The notes below the pieces were generated by a model, which worked only from the letters and a program-made list of their open reading frames with translations, ran no database searches and was not told the origin of the DNA. Made by a program: the position numbers and the translations under genes. Below, piece by piece: positions 24,019-31,410 of a stretch of 34,382 nt of DNA. The first letter of the stretch is position 1. Every line of letters starts with the position of its first letter. Source of the stretch: an uncultured Bacillota bacterium (GTDB taxonomy: Bacteria; Bacillota; Clostridia; Oscillospirales; Oscillospiraceae); assembly GCA_947650875.1 (NCBI GenBank), contig CANSXE010000015.1, forward strand, positions 1-34,382, read 5' to 3'.

Positions 24019-24676
24019 ATGTATCCCGCAGAGCGGTCAGCTTTTTTGCATCCAGAAGCTCCACCGTGCCCCGGGACAGCCTGACCATGCCCTCTCCCTG
24101 CAAATAGCGGAGCATCCGGGTGACCACCTCCCGGTGGGTCCCCAGGTGGTTGGCGATGGTCTCGTGGGTGATGGACAGCCGGTCCGTCTTTTCAATCGCT
24201 GCTTCCTCCAGAAGAAAAGCAGCCACCCGCTTATCCATGCTCTTCCACATAACCTGTTCCACCAGCCACATGACCTCAGAAAACCGGGCGGCCATGACCT
24301 CGTTGGTGTAGTTGGACAGGGGAGCGGACTGCTCCATAATACTCCGGTACACCTCTGCGGGAATGACCCAGAGGCCGGTGTCCTTCTCCGCCTCAATGGT
24401 GATGTCAAACTGCGCGCTCCGCAGCATGCAGGAGGCGGAAAACAGGCAGATATCCCGGTCAAACAGACGGTAAATGGTAATTTCGCGCCCCTCGTCGGAA
24501 AGGATGTAGGCCCGGAGCTGCCCGGACTTCACCAGCAGCAGCCCGGTGCAGTCCGCGCTGCCGTTGTGGATGACCGTCCCCTTTTTGATTTCACGAAAAA
24601 CCAGATTGTCCAGAATGCGGCTCTGCTGGTCCGCTGACAATCTATCCCATACAGGAAAGCAGCTTTGAAACTCCAT
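24017..24676 (-). CDS. Crp/Fnr-family transcriptional regulator
   Basis: This 219-residue protein has an N-terminal cyclic-nucleotide-binding-like beta-barrel with VKSGQLRAYILSDEGREITI. A dimerization helix follows (about 115-140). The C-terminal helix-turn-helix has HETIANHLGTHREVVTRMLR. The four-Cys N-terminal cluster of E. coli FNR is absent; Cys5, Cys43, Cys72 and Cys78 are scattered, so an Fe-S sensor cannot be assumed. I chose the ATG at 24676, overlapping the preceding stop as TAATG; an in-frame ATG at 24688 is possible. It faces the Fe-S/sulfur operon and is a good candidate to bind 21060-21074. Confidence 0.88.
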   Translation of the reverse strand: MEFQSCFPVWDRLSADQQSRILDNLVFREIKKGTVIHNGSADCTGLLLVKSGQLRAYILSDEGREITIYRLFDRDICLFSASCMLRSAQFDITIEAEKDTGLWVIPAEVYRSIMEQSAPLSNYTNEVMAARFSEVMWLVEQVMWKSMDKRVAAFLLEEAAIEKTDRLSITHETIANHLGTHREVVTRMLRYLQGEGMVRLSRGTVELLDAKKLTALRDT

Positions 24677-24843
24677 TATCCGCCGCATTTGCCCCCATTT
24701 CCGGCACAGCCGTGCTTATCCTCGCCGCAATGGCCGTGATGGTCATGGTGGTCGCAGTGGACATCATCATAGATTTCCACCTGGCCGGTGTGCCCGAAGT
24801 GCTGGAACACCTGACCGTTTTCATAGGGTACCGCAATTCTCAT
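24676..24843 (-). CDS. Miniature NifX/NifB-like (dinitrogenase Fe-Mo cofactor domain) protein with Cys/His tail
   Basis: This 55-residue protein has a first part, RIAVPYENGQVFQHFGHTGQ, that is the N-terminal strand-loop of the NifX/NifB-C (Fe-Mo cofactor biosynthesis) family. After EIYDD it jumps straight to a metal-ligand-like tail, VHCDHHDHHGHCGEDKHGCA followed by GNGGKCGG. Full proteins have about 80-90 residues between these parts, so it looks like an in-frame internal deletion. GGGAGG lies nine bases before the ATG, and the stop overlaps the Crp/Fnr start, so it still appears to be translated. It may bind metal or merely provide coupling; function unknown. Confidence 0.65.
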   Translation of the reverse strand: MRIAVPYENGQVFQHFGHTGQVEIYDDVHCDHHDHHGHCGEDKHGCAGNGGKCGG

Positions 24844-24910
24844 GTTTGAGTTTCCTCCCTTTTTAAGCCGCCCTTCTCTTCGTGGGAAGCCGCTAACATA
24901 TGATGAAAAT

Positions 24911-24939
24911 AAAATACTCTATATTACGAAAAAAATCAA
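24911..24939 (-). promoter_or_regulatory. Possible promoter of the NifX-like/Crp operon
   Basis: On the minus strand TTGATT (24939-24934), 17 bases and TATTTT (24916-24911) lie about 70 bp before the mini NifX-like gene. Both boxes are imperfect. Confidence 0.4.
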
Positions 24940-24990
24940 GCTACTATGAAATTTTAAGCGGCTGTTTTTAATTGGAGCTGTGATCACGTT

Positions 24991-25212
24991 TCAGTCAGTG
25001 TGCCGTGGTGTTGCAGTGATCCTCCTTATAGTAGAGACCCACCCACTGGTGGATACTCTGCAAAATCGGTACGATAGACTATGAGCATACAAAAACTGCT
25101 CTAATTCCTGTTCTACCTGCACCATCTTGTTTGCCTTGGGCACGTCGATGTGGTATCCTCGCGTAACAACCATATCAAGTTCACGCAGAGTGTCCAGCCC
25201 TTCTGGGGCCAC
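24991..25212 (-). pseudogene. Unrecognised open-frame remnant
   Basis: A 73-codon frame begins with a GTG inside a slightly longer stop-free stretch. It contains REL, DMVVTRGYHIDVPKANKM and EQELEQFLYAHSL. I do not recognise it. No ribosome site is visible and composition is lower in GC than the flanks. It lies in the same scar as the Rhs fragments and may be a piece of a lost accessory gene. Confidence 0.25.
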
Positions 25213-25336
25213 AATATGCCATTTATAGTTTTCGCAAATTACCTCAATCGCTCAATGTTACACAGTCCTTTTCGGCTCCTGGCTGTCCATATAACAACGC
25301 TGCAGCCGAAACATTTTTTCGAACGATTAAGGCTGA

Positions 25337-25767
25337 GTCAGTACAAAATATGAGTATGACCGCAATGGCAACATCAGCCGCATCCTCCTCCCTGCCGGCG
25401 GCGAGATTCTGCGGGAGTATGACGCCGCCGACCGTCTGGTTGCGGAAACGCACAGGGAGAAGGCCAGCGGCATCCAGGACCGTACCCAGTTCTCCTATGA
25501 CGCTGCCGGGAACCTGATTGAGATCACCGACAACCAGGGCCGCATGGTACGCAAGACCGACCGAAACGGGATAACAGTGGAGTTTGGCTACAACCTCTAC
25601 AGTGCTCCCCTATTCAAAAGAACAGAAGATGGCGCTCCAATGTCATTATATGTTTTGCGGAAACGGGAGCGTATTGGAGGAAGAGTGACTTCATATCTGC
25701 AGAGGAAATGCGACGTGAGGGATATATGGTTGCAGAAGGGGCTAAACCGCCCATGCCAAAAGAATAA
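25337..25767 (+). pseudogene. Rhs-repeat protein fragment, frame-disrupted
   Basis: From 25337 the frame reads KYEYDRNGNISRILLPAGGE, then REYDAADRLV, FSYDAAGNLIEITDNQGR and GITVEFGYN: clear YD-type Rhs repeats. There is no start, no export signal and no ribosome site. Near 25600 the similarity ends. A different frame then carries a coherent-looking tail (FAETGAYWRKSDFISAEEM, ending PPMPKE at 25767), which indicates a frameshift or junction. Intact Rhs proteins exceed 1,000 residues and deliver C-terminal toxins; this is a small relic of one. Confidence 0.7.
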
Positions 25768-25888
25768 TCATGAATTTGTCATCGCTATAGAGAAATGTGT
25801 TCGAAGAAAATTAGCCATTGTTTTTATCAGCCTTAATGCCAATATGTGCGATTAGGCTATAACCTCCCAGAAATTTGGTCAGGAGATC

Positions 25889-26089
25889 ATGAAGAAAGAG
25901 ATCCGGAACCTGCTAGGTGTTCAGCTTGCCCAGCTATTGCCCCCATATCACCGTGGAACTGGATTAAACCGCCGAGAGCTACACTATTGGGCTTCGGCAG
26001 AAATATGTGCCTTACTTGGTGCTATCGGTGGTGTATATACGGGTTTATCTCGTGATATGGGGCGTGATACTGTCGAAAAACGGCGGTAG
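25889..26089 (+). CDS. Hypothetical 66-residue protein in the Rhs scar
   Basis: The frame MKKEIRNLLGVQLAQLLPPY continues with NRRELHYWASAEICALLG and a Gly/Val stretch, ending RDTVEKRR. AGGAG lies only three to four bases before the ATG. I recognise no family. It could be a short real gene, such as an immunity-type or orphan protein, or part of the decayed locus. Confidence 0.3.
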   Translation: MKKEIRNLLGVQLAQLLPPYHRGTGLNRRELHYWASAEICALLGAIGGVYTGLSRDMGRDTVEKRR

Positions 26090-26102
26090 TAGCTGCGCAA
26101 CA

Positions 26103-26130
26103 GGGCAGGCCCTAGTGATGGGGCCTGCCC
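26103..26130. terminator. Hairpin after the 66-residue reading frame
   Basis: A perfect 10-bp stem, GGGCAGGCCC with GGGCCTGCCC, has an 8-base loop. It lies 13 bp after the stop at 26089 but is not followed by a T-run, so terminator activity is uncertain. Confidence 0.4.
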
Positions 26131-26159
26131 TCATAAGTAATGATAGGGGAGTAAGAACA

Positions 26160-26312
26160 ATGGGAGTAAAGAAAGGCTACGATACATTAGAGCCCCTGCG
26201 CGTACAATTTGGGATCCCGGTCATCAGTATCACCTTTTTTGATATTGCCGAACAGTATAATGACCATGGGCTGCTGACCTTTCGCGCTGTTGTGCCGGAG
26301 GATGTGACCTAA
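26160..26312 (+). pseudogene. VgrG/late-control-like N-terminal fragment
   Basis: The 50 codons from the ATG at 26160 (GGGGAG upstream) read GVKKGYDTLEPLRVQFGIPV, then SITFFDIAEQYNDHGLLTFR and AVVPEDVT. The pattern 'DIxxxxNDHGxLTFRxxxPE' resembles the start of VgrG/Pvc8-type contractile-injection spike proteins in clostridial Rhs loci. The frame stops at 26312, whereas full proteins run to several hundred residues, so this is a truncated relic. Family call is by pattern only. Confidence 0.4.
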
Positions 26313-26616
26313 GCCGCAAACACAACTTTCTGATATAGTGGTATTTGCAACTAACTATCAGCATCAAACTTCATATGTAACAGTGGCGGGAAATGAAAAA
26401 TAGCCCTCTGTGGTTCACCGGACAGGTTCCGGCGAACCACAGAGGGCTGCTTGCCTTTATGAAAGACTGATCTCGGAGTGGTGGGGAGTTCGACTCACCT
26501 TATTGAGAAAAAAGGGCTTTTTGCATCTCCGGTTTCGTTATTTTGAAAAAACGGAGTCTGATTTTTGATTTACAAACTTTTTGAGCTATATTTTCTTGAT
26601 TTCTTCGCATTTACGC
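26313..26616. other. Gene-free AT-rich stretch at the end of the scar
   Basis: No coding frame is convincing. It contains the strong hairpin at 26402-26448 and short T-rich runs up to the tRNA-Leu terminator. Composition is lower in GC than the surrounding operons. Confidence 0.5.
26402..26448 (-). terminator. Strong inverted repeat with T-run on the minus strand
   Basis: A perfect 15-bp stem (26402-26416 with 26434-26448) has a partly paired inner loop. On the minus strand it is followed by ATTTTTC. It lies beyond the tRNA-Leu terminator and may be a second stop, or belong to the decayed element. Confidence 0.5.
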
Positions 26617-26646
26617 AAAAACACCGCATTTTCATGCGGTGTTTTT
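26617..26646 (-). terminator. Terminator of tRNA-Leu
   Basis: AAAAACACCGCAT (26617-26629) pairs with ATGCGGTGTTTTT (26634-26646) perfectly. On the minus strand the stem ends in a T-run, 28 bases after the tRNA 3' end. Confidence 0.85.
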
Positions 26647-26674
26647 GCTGTGCATCTTTTTTATCAACACATTT

Positions 26675-26761
26675 TGGTGCGGCTGACGGGAGTCGAACCC
26701 GTACGCCCGTCCGGACACAAGCACCTCAAGCTTGCCAGTCTACCAATTCCAGCACAGCCGC
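26675..26761 (-). tRNA. tRNA-Leu (anticodon GAG)
   Basis: This is an 87-base class II tRNA on the minus strand. Acceptor stem GCGGCTG pairs with CAGCCGC, discriminator A, encoded CCA. Anticodon stem CAAGC/GCTTG has loop TTGAGGT, giving GAG. A long variable arm follows, then T-loop TTCGACT. Confidence 0.93.
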
Positions 26762-26791
26762 AAAGCACGGTCATTTTCAGACCGCTAGGCT

Positions 26792-26820
26792 ATTATACTG
26801 TCCTTGCGACAATTTGTCAA
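26792..26820 (-). promoter_or_regulatory. Sigma-A promoter of tRNA-Leu
   Basis: On the minus strand perfect TTGACA (26820-26815), 17 bases and perfect TATAAT (26797-26792) lie 30 bp before the tRNA. Confidence 0.9.
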
Positions 26821-26970
26821 CGGTTTTTTCAAGTTTTTATGCCCAGTGTAAATTGGTATGGCAATCTATCCGCCCTGTTCAGCCTGGCATTTCTTGACTT
26901 CTTCCATGGATAACCCCACATATTCAGTGTTTTTCAAGCGCTAACGTACCATCAGACAATATTCATCTCT

Positions 26971-27588
26971 TTAATACCGTCTCACTACTGCCACTACCCT
27001 GCCGATAATTTCAGCATAGGTGCCGTCGATTGGCTCATAATCCGGGTTTTCGGGCAGGAGCCAGACCTGGCCATTTTTCCGCTGGTAGGTTTTCACGGTG
27101 GCCTCGTCCTCAAAGAGGGCCACCACAATCTCACCATTGTGGACCTCCTGCTGGCGGCGGACCACCACCAGATCGCCGGGGAGAATACCGGCATTCAGCA
27201 TGGACTCCCCCCGGACCCGCAGGGCGAAGTGCTCACCGGACAGGCCCTGGGTGTCGAAGGTGAGGTAGTCCTCAATGCACTCCTGAGCCAGAATGGGAGA
27301 TCCAGCGGCTACATTGCCTACAATGGGCACCTGGTTAGCATGGGGATCGGTCTCCTCGGCCACAGGCCCTAACGAGACACCGGGCAGGGAGATGGCCCGT
27401 GTCTTCCCCTCGGCCTTGACGATGACGCCAGCTTCCTCCAGTCCTTTCATGTGAAAATGGACGGTGGAAGGGGATTTCAGGCCCACAGCCGCCCCGATCT
27501 CGCGCACAGAGGGGGGATAGCCGTGTTCATTGGTAAAGGAGAGAATAAAATCGTAAATTTCTTGCTGTTTCCTGGTCAGTTTGGCCAT
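26971..27588 (-). CDS. lexA: LexA repressor (SOS response)
   Basis: This 205-residue protein has an N-terminal winged helix (YPPSVREIGAAVGLKSPSTV, about 24-43). The self-cleavage site is Ala95-Gly96 in VGNVAAGSP, and the Ser/Lys dyad is Ser129 (RGESM) and Lys166 (ATVKTY). On DNA damage RecA filaments trigger cleavage and derepress repair genes. I chose the ATG at 27588, with AAGGAG eight bases upstream; the longer frame adds MFPLKGAVI across the ribosome site. It has its own promoter and a LexA-like dyad over the -35. No umuC, recA or other SOS gene is adjacent. Confidence 0.95.
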   Translation of the reverse strand: MAKLTRKQQEIYDFILSFTNEHGYPPSVREIGAAVGLKSPSTVHFHMKGLEEAGVIVKAEGKTRAISLPGVSLGPVAEETDPHANQVPIVGNVAAGSPILAQECIEDYLTFDTQGLSGEHFALRVRGESMLNAGILPGDLVVVRRQQEVHNGEIVVALFEDEATVKTYQRKNGQVWLLPENPDYEPIDGTYAEIIGRVVAVVRRY

Positions 27589-27644
27589 AATAACGGCTCC
27601 TTTCAGCGGGAACATCCCAGTGCGACTGTAAATGGAATATTAGC

Positions 27645-27673
27645 ATTATAACATAAATAGTTCCGCCTGTCAA
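27645..27673 (-). promoter_or_regulatory. Sigma-A promoter of lexA
   Basis: On the minus strand perfect TTGACA (27673-27668), 17 bases and perfect TATAAT (27650-27645) lie 57 bp before the lexA start. Confidence 0.85.
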
Positions 27674-27684
27674 ACAAATGTTTC
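27671..27684 (-). promoter_or_regulatory. Candidate LexA (SOS) box overlapping the lexA -35
   Basis: CAAACAAATGTTTC is a dyad resembling the Gram-positive SOS box CGAAC-N4-GTTCG, with seven of ten conserved positions. It overlaps the -35 hexamer, where LexA would block its own promoter. Confidence 0.45.
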
Positions 27685-27718
27685 AAAATTTTGGAACGCA
27701 CAAATACACCCCAGCCTG

Positions 27719-28339
27719 TCAGTCCAACTGTGTGGTCCAGTGTTCTGCATGGTAAGCATCATAGCACAGCCTGATTTGTTCCCGGGTAATTTTTCCGGTG
27801 GATAGGGGCGGCAGCTTGTCCAGCGTAAACCACTGGCTGTCCAGCGTCTCCAAATTAGGCTGAAAGGAGCCGCCCAGCAGCTCGCACAGTACAAGCACCT
27901 TGCAGACGCCGTAGGCATTCATAGGCCGGTTGTGTCTGTGCTGGTCCTGAAGGGCGACCACCAGCCTGGGGACAACGTCCAGCCCGGACTCCTCCCGGAC
28001 CTCCTTCACCGTATTTTCCGCCACGGTGATGTCCACATCCGCCCAACCCCCGGGCAGAGACCAGAGACCGTCGCTCTCCTGCACCAGAAGGATTTTCTCG
28101 TTCTGGATAATGGCAGCCCGGGTTTCCAGCTTGGGGGTCTGGTAGCCCGACTCGTTGCAGAACAGGTCTTTCACCTTTTCGATGGAGAGGTCGGTATACT
28201 GGGACATAATTTCAGCGGAGATGTTCCGAATACGCTCATAGCGCTCCAGGTCGAATTTGTCGTGTCCATATTCCAGGCCGGCCTGGGCCAGAGCCTGGAG
28301 CTCTACAGCCCATCTCAGCCATTGCGGGTGTTGTTTCAT
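27719..28339 (-). CDS. NUDIX hydrolase with N-terminal NUDIX-associated domain
   Basis: This 206-residue protein has a helical N-terminal domain (1-65) typical of nucleoside-diphosphate-X hydrolases of the ADP-ribose pyrophosphatase-like type. A NUDIX domain with LWSLPGGWAD follows, and the box around KEVREESGLDV (112-122) carries the metal-binding glutamates. The box deviates slightly, with Ile where the first Glu is usual and Lys in the Arg position. It probably cleaves a nucleotide-sugar or ADP-ribose-type pyrophosphate; the substrate is not determinable here. AAGGAG precedes the ATG. It follows the DUF975 gene by 13 bp, so they form an operon. Confidence 0.88.
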   Translation of the reverse strand: MKQHPQWLRWAVELQALAQAGLEYGHDKFDLERYERIRNISAEIMSQYTDLSIEKVKDLFCNESGYQTPKLETRAAIIQNEKILLVQESDGLWSLPGGWADVDITVAENTVKEVREESGLDVVPRLVVALQDQHRHNRPMNAYGVCKVLVLCELLGGSFQPNLETLDSQWFTLDKLPPLSTGKITREQIRLCYDAYHAEHWTTQLD

Positions 28340-28352
28340 CCGATTTTCTCCT

Positions 28353-29237
28353 TTACAGCGGCGGCATTTCAGGCTGGTCGGCGGCGTCGGAGGCAGCCAG
28401 CAGGCGGGCGTCGTAGAACCCGGCCCGGGCGGTCTCCCGGTAGGGCGTCAGCCACAGGAATACCGGGGTTGTGACCAGCGTGCTCAAGATAAGCACCGGC
28501 GGGGAGCTAATCACCGCCATAGCCTTGCTGTACTGCATCTCGTCCAGAATAATCTGGGGGAAGGACAGTCCGGCCCGGTCCAGGAAGAAGAGGATTACCA
28601 TAAGGGTCAGGAAGAGATTAATGAGCTCCCAGCCCACAAAGGAGAACTCCAGCTTGAACAGCTCCCACTTCCAGCCCCGCATCAGATCAGCGCTGCGGCG
28701 GATGGGAGCTGTGGGGCCGTCGTCCGGCCGGTCGGCCAGCAGATAGGGGGCCAGGGCGTAGCGCAGTTGAAGGACGATGATGGTGGCGATCAGTCCGGCA
28801 AAGAAGAGGAAGAGGGTAAACATTCCCAGCCCTGCTCCGGCCCCGGCAATCAGCAGAATGAACACCGGCATAGCCAGCGTAAAGGCGACTACCAAATACC
28901 ACCCCAGCACCCGGAGATAGATGCCCAGCTCCATCACAATTACCCGTCCGGCCACCGAGAAGCCCTGCATCAGGGAATTCACCCCCGGATCCAGCTGCCG
29001 CCAGGTCCACAGGGCCCACAGGCACATGCCGAAGTGGACAACGGTGGTGTAGAGATTCAGCAGCAGCTGAAAGAACAGATGGATGGTCTGGCTGTTGGGC
29101 AGGGGGATCAAGCTGATAAGCCAGGACAGCCCGACAGTCATAGCCAGATAGGCCAGGGCCACCACCCAAAATTTCGGGTCGGTGAGGGTCATCCGCTCCC
29201 TGGATTGGCGTTTCAGTTCCTTGCAGTCAATTTCCAT
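28353..29237 (-). CDS. DUF975-family integral membrane protein
   Basis: This 294-residue protein has about six hydrophobic helices and a short charged N-terminus (MEIDCKELKRQSRERM). DUF975 proteins occur widely in Firmicutes and have no established function. The motif RRSADLMRGWKWELFKLEFS (about 183-202) before the C-terminal helices is characteristic of the family. I chose the ATG at 29237 with GGAG eight bases upstream; the longer open frame runs back through a terminator into the next gene. It is first in an operon with the NUDIX gene. Confidence 0.8.
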   Translation of the reverse strand: MEIDCKELKRQSRERMTLTDPKFWVVALAYLAMTVGLSWLISLIPLPNSQTIHLFFQLLLNLYTTVVHFGMCLWALWTWRQLDPGVNSLMQGFSVAGRVIVMELGIYLRVLGWYLVVAFTLAMPVFILLIAGAGAGLGMFTLFLFFAGLIATIIVLQLRYALAPYLLADRPDDGPTAPIRRSADLMRGWKWELFKLEFSFVGWELINLFLTLMVILFFLDRAGLSFPQIILDEMQYSKAMAVISSPPVLILSTLVTTPVFLWLTPYRETARAGFYDARLLAASDAADQPEMPPL

Positions 29238-29267
29238 GTAATAATCTCCGATCTGAAAGATACGTTT

Positions 29268-29296
29268 ATTATATGACAAAAGCGGGACGGGGGCAA
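29268..29296 (-). promoter_or_regulatory. Possible promoter of the DUF975-NUDIX operon
   Basis: On the minus strand TTGCCC (29296-29291), 17 bases and TATAAT (29273-29268) lie 30 bp before the start. The weak -35 falls inside the terminator hairpin of the upstream gene. Confidence 0.5.
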
Positions 29297-29305
29297 CCCC
29301 GTCCC
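29278..29305 (-). terminator. Terminator of the metallo-beta-lactamase-fold RNase gene
   Basis: GGGACGGGG (29284-29292) pairs with CCCCGTCCC (29297-29305) around GCAA, with TTTT following on the minus strand, 11 bp after the gene's stop. Confidence 0.75.
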
Positions 29306-29316
29306 ACAAAATTTGC

Positions 29317-30915
29317 TTATTCCCACTTCTCCATAACCTGCTTGATCTGTTCGGCCAGCTTGGCCAGATCCTTGTTGGAGCGCCCCCGGCTGCGATTGAC
29401 CAGGTCGGCCAGGTCCCGGGATACGTCCTGGAGACGCAGGTAGGCGGCGGAGGGGACGGCAGCGGAACCGGCAAGCGTTTTCTTCACCTCCAGCACCACG
29501 CCCTTGGCCAGCATGCAGTTGGTGGCCAGGTCGTAGACCTCCTCATAGAGGGGGGCGTGGGCGGGGATGCCCCGCTGGTTCAGGTCGTGGGCGAACAGCT
29601 CGGTAACCTCGCTGTCCCCGTGGACCACAAAGACCTGCTTGGGGGTAGGAGAGAAGTGCTCCACCCACTCCAGCAGATGGTCCCGGTCGGCGTGGGAGCT
29701 CAGGCCCTTGAAGTTGACAATCTTGGCCCGGACGGAGATGTCCTCGCCAAAGAGCTTCACATGCCGGGCTCCCTCCAGCAGGTGCCGGCCCAGGGTGCCC
29801 TCCCCCTGATAGCCCACGAACACCACGGCGCACTCGGGCCGCCAGAGGTTGTGCTTCAGGTGGTGGCGGATGCGTCCGGCGTCGCACATGCCGGAGGCGG
29901 AGATGATGATTTTGGGCGTCTTGTCGTCGTTCAGCGCCCGGGACTCCTCGGTGGACTGGGTGAGGGTGAGGCCGGGGAAGGTGAACAGGTTTTCGCCCCC
30001 TTGAATGACGGCGATGGCGTCGTCGTCCAGGTAGCCCTTCAGGTTGCCCGAATAGATTTTGGTAGCCTCGGTGGCCAGAGGGGAGTCCACATAGACCTTA
30101 AAGCTGGGCAGCGACTGGACCAGACCGTCTCGCTTGATCTCCCGCAGGTAATACAGCAGCTCCTGGGTACGCCCCACGGCGAAGGAGGGGATAATGATGT
30201 TGCCCCCCTTGGAGAAGACTTCGTCAATGAGGGCGGCCAGGGCCCCGGTGTAGCTCTCCGGGGGCTCGTGGTTCCGGTCGCCGTAGGTGGACTCCATCAC
30301 CACATAGTCGGCGGTGTCCACAAAGGAGGGGTCCCGGATAATGGGCTGGGCCTCGTTGCCCAGGTCGCCGGAGAAGACGATTTTTTTGGTCACCCCGTCC
30401 TCGGTGGCCCAGAGCTCCAGAATGGAGGAGCCCAGCAGGTGGCCCGCGTCGTTAAAGCGGACCTGCACCCCCTCGCACAGGTCAAAGCGCCAGCCGTACT
30501 CCACCGTCTCCAGCATGTGGATGGCCTCCTCGGCGTCCATCAGGGTGTACAGCGGCTCCACCGGGGGCAGGCCGGCACGCTTGCCCTTCTGGTTGTGCCA
30601 GTTGGCGTCCCCCTCCTGGATGTGGGCGGAGTCCCGGAGCATCACAGACATGAGCTGCGCGGTCAGGCCGGTGGTGAGGATGCGGCCGTTGAAGCCCTCC
30701 TTCACCAACAGGGGCAGCCGGCCGGAGTGGTCAATGTGGGCATGGGTGACCAGAACGTAGTCGATGTAATTGGGGGCAAAGTCCAGGGCGTTGTCGTCGT
30801 GCTCATCCTTGCCCTGCTCCAACCCACAGTCAATGAGGATTTTCTTGCCGTTGACCTCCAGGCAGTGACAGCTGCCTGTTACCGCGTGGGCGGCGCCGAA
30901 AAATGTCAGTTTCAT
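29317..30915 (-). CDS. Beta-CASP metallo-beta-lactamase-fold RNA hydrolase
   Basis: This 532-residue protein has the metal-binding HAHIDHSG motif (58-65), GHLLGS and SGDLG of the metallo-beta-lactamase core. The beta-CASP insert contains ESTYGDR, PSFAVGRTQELLYYL and VDSPLA. SASGMCDAGRIRHHL follows, and a C-terminal RNA-specificity motif carries LSSHADRDHLLEWV. Family members are zinc-dependent RNases (CPSF/RNase J-related); the exact substrate is unknown. About 70 C-terminal residues form a charged helical tail. AAGGAGG precedes the ATG. It is monocistronic by its terminator. No RNase J genes or degradosome partners are adjacent. Confidence 0.9.
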   Translation of the reverse strand: MKLTFFGAAHAVTGSCHCLEVNGKKILIDCGLEQGKDEHDDNALDFAPNYIDYVLVTHAHIDHSGRLPLLVKEGFNGRILTTGLTAQLMSVMLRDSAHIQEGDANWHNQKGKRAGLPPVEPLYTLMDAEEAIHMLETVEYGWRFDLCEGVQVRFNDAGHLLGSSILELWATEDGVTKKIVFSGDLGNEAQPIIRDPSFVDTADYVVMESTYGDRNHEPPESYTGALAALIDEVFSKGGNIIIPSFAVGRTQELLYYLREIKRDGLVQSLPSFKVYVDSPLATEATKIYSGNLKGYLDDDAIAVIQGGENLFTFPGLTLTQSTEESRALNDDKTPKIIISASGMCDAGRIRHHLKHNLWRPECAVVFVGYQGEGTLGRHLLEGARHVKLFGEDISVRAKIVNFKGLSSHADRDHLLEWVEHFSPTPKQVFVVHGDSEVTELFAHDLNQRGIPAHAPLYEEVYDLATNCMLAKGVVLEVKKTLAGSAAVPSAAYLRLQDVSRDLADLVNRSRGRSNKDLAKLAEQIKQVMEKWE

Positions 30916-31116
30916 GGGGCGGCCTCCTTATGTCGAAAATGGTTGTCTTTATTGTACACCATTCCCCGGGAAAAAGCTACAGGAAATTGTTAATTTTTAC
31001 TGATAACGTTTTAGCCCTTCTCCGGAGGGGTTATGCGGGGCAAGGTTTCTGTCCTTACAATAACAGGCATACCCCCCGCCCCGCCCCCATAGGATAGAGG
31101 GAAAGGGGGAATTTTC

Positions 31117-31410
31117 ATGGCATTTGTGGACGACCGGGCCCGTCCCGAGATGGCCCATCACATTATTCTGGAGGAGCGGGAGCAGCTGTCCATCTCCGGC
31201 GTAGAGGAGGTGGAGAGCTTTGACGAGAGCACCATCCTGCTCATCACGGCCCAGGGGACGCTGGAAATCCAGGGGGAGGGACTGCACATCGAGAAGCTTT
31301 CCCTGGACGGGGGCGACCTGCGGGTAGAGGGCCGGGTGAATGCCCTGCTGTACGAAGCGGATGAAGGACGCCGGGGGGGCGGCTTCTTTTCCCGGCTGCT
31401 GGGCGGATGA
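31117..31410 (+). CDS. yabP: Sporulation protein YabP
   Basis: This 97-residue soluble protein has two repeating beta segments with LSISGVEEVESFDESTILL and HIEKLSLDGGDLRVEG, the YabP/YqfC signature. YabP is a sporulation protein of the mother cell in Bacillus, with a poorly defined role. The rich GGGAAAGGGGG leader acts as ribosome site. It overlaps yabQ by four bases (ATGA), and the order yabP-yabQ-divIC-yabR matches Bacillus subtilis, supporting the identification and a spore-forming host. Confidence 0.9.
   Translation: MAFVDDRARPEMAHHIILEEREQLSISGVEEVESFDESTILLITAQGTLEIQGEGLHIEKLSLDGGDLRVEGRVNALLYEADEGRRGGGFFSRLLGG

Noticed and set aside
26478-26500. T-arm-like sequence (GGGGAGTTCGACTC) that might be a tRNA remnant or attachment site near the Rhs scar
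   Set aside because: Only four of five stem pairs form, no acceptor or anticodon arm is present, and the core does not duplicate the tRNA-Leu 3' end well enough to call an att site.
29557-30993. 478-codon plus-strand frame across the beta-CASP RNase gene
   Set aside because: Same reason: a high-GC antisense shadow with Gly/Val/Gln bias and no start context.
31060-31080. CATAC motif before yabP as a sporulation sigma (E/G) -10 box
   Set aside because: A C-rich stretch follows where the consensus has A/T, and no matching -35 lies at the proper distance.
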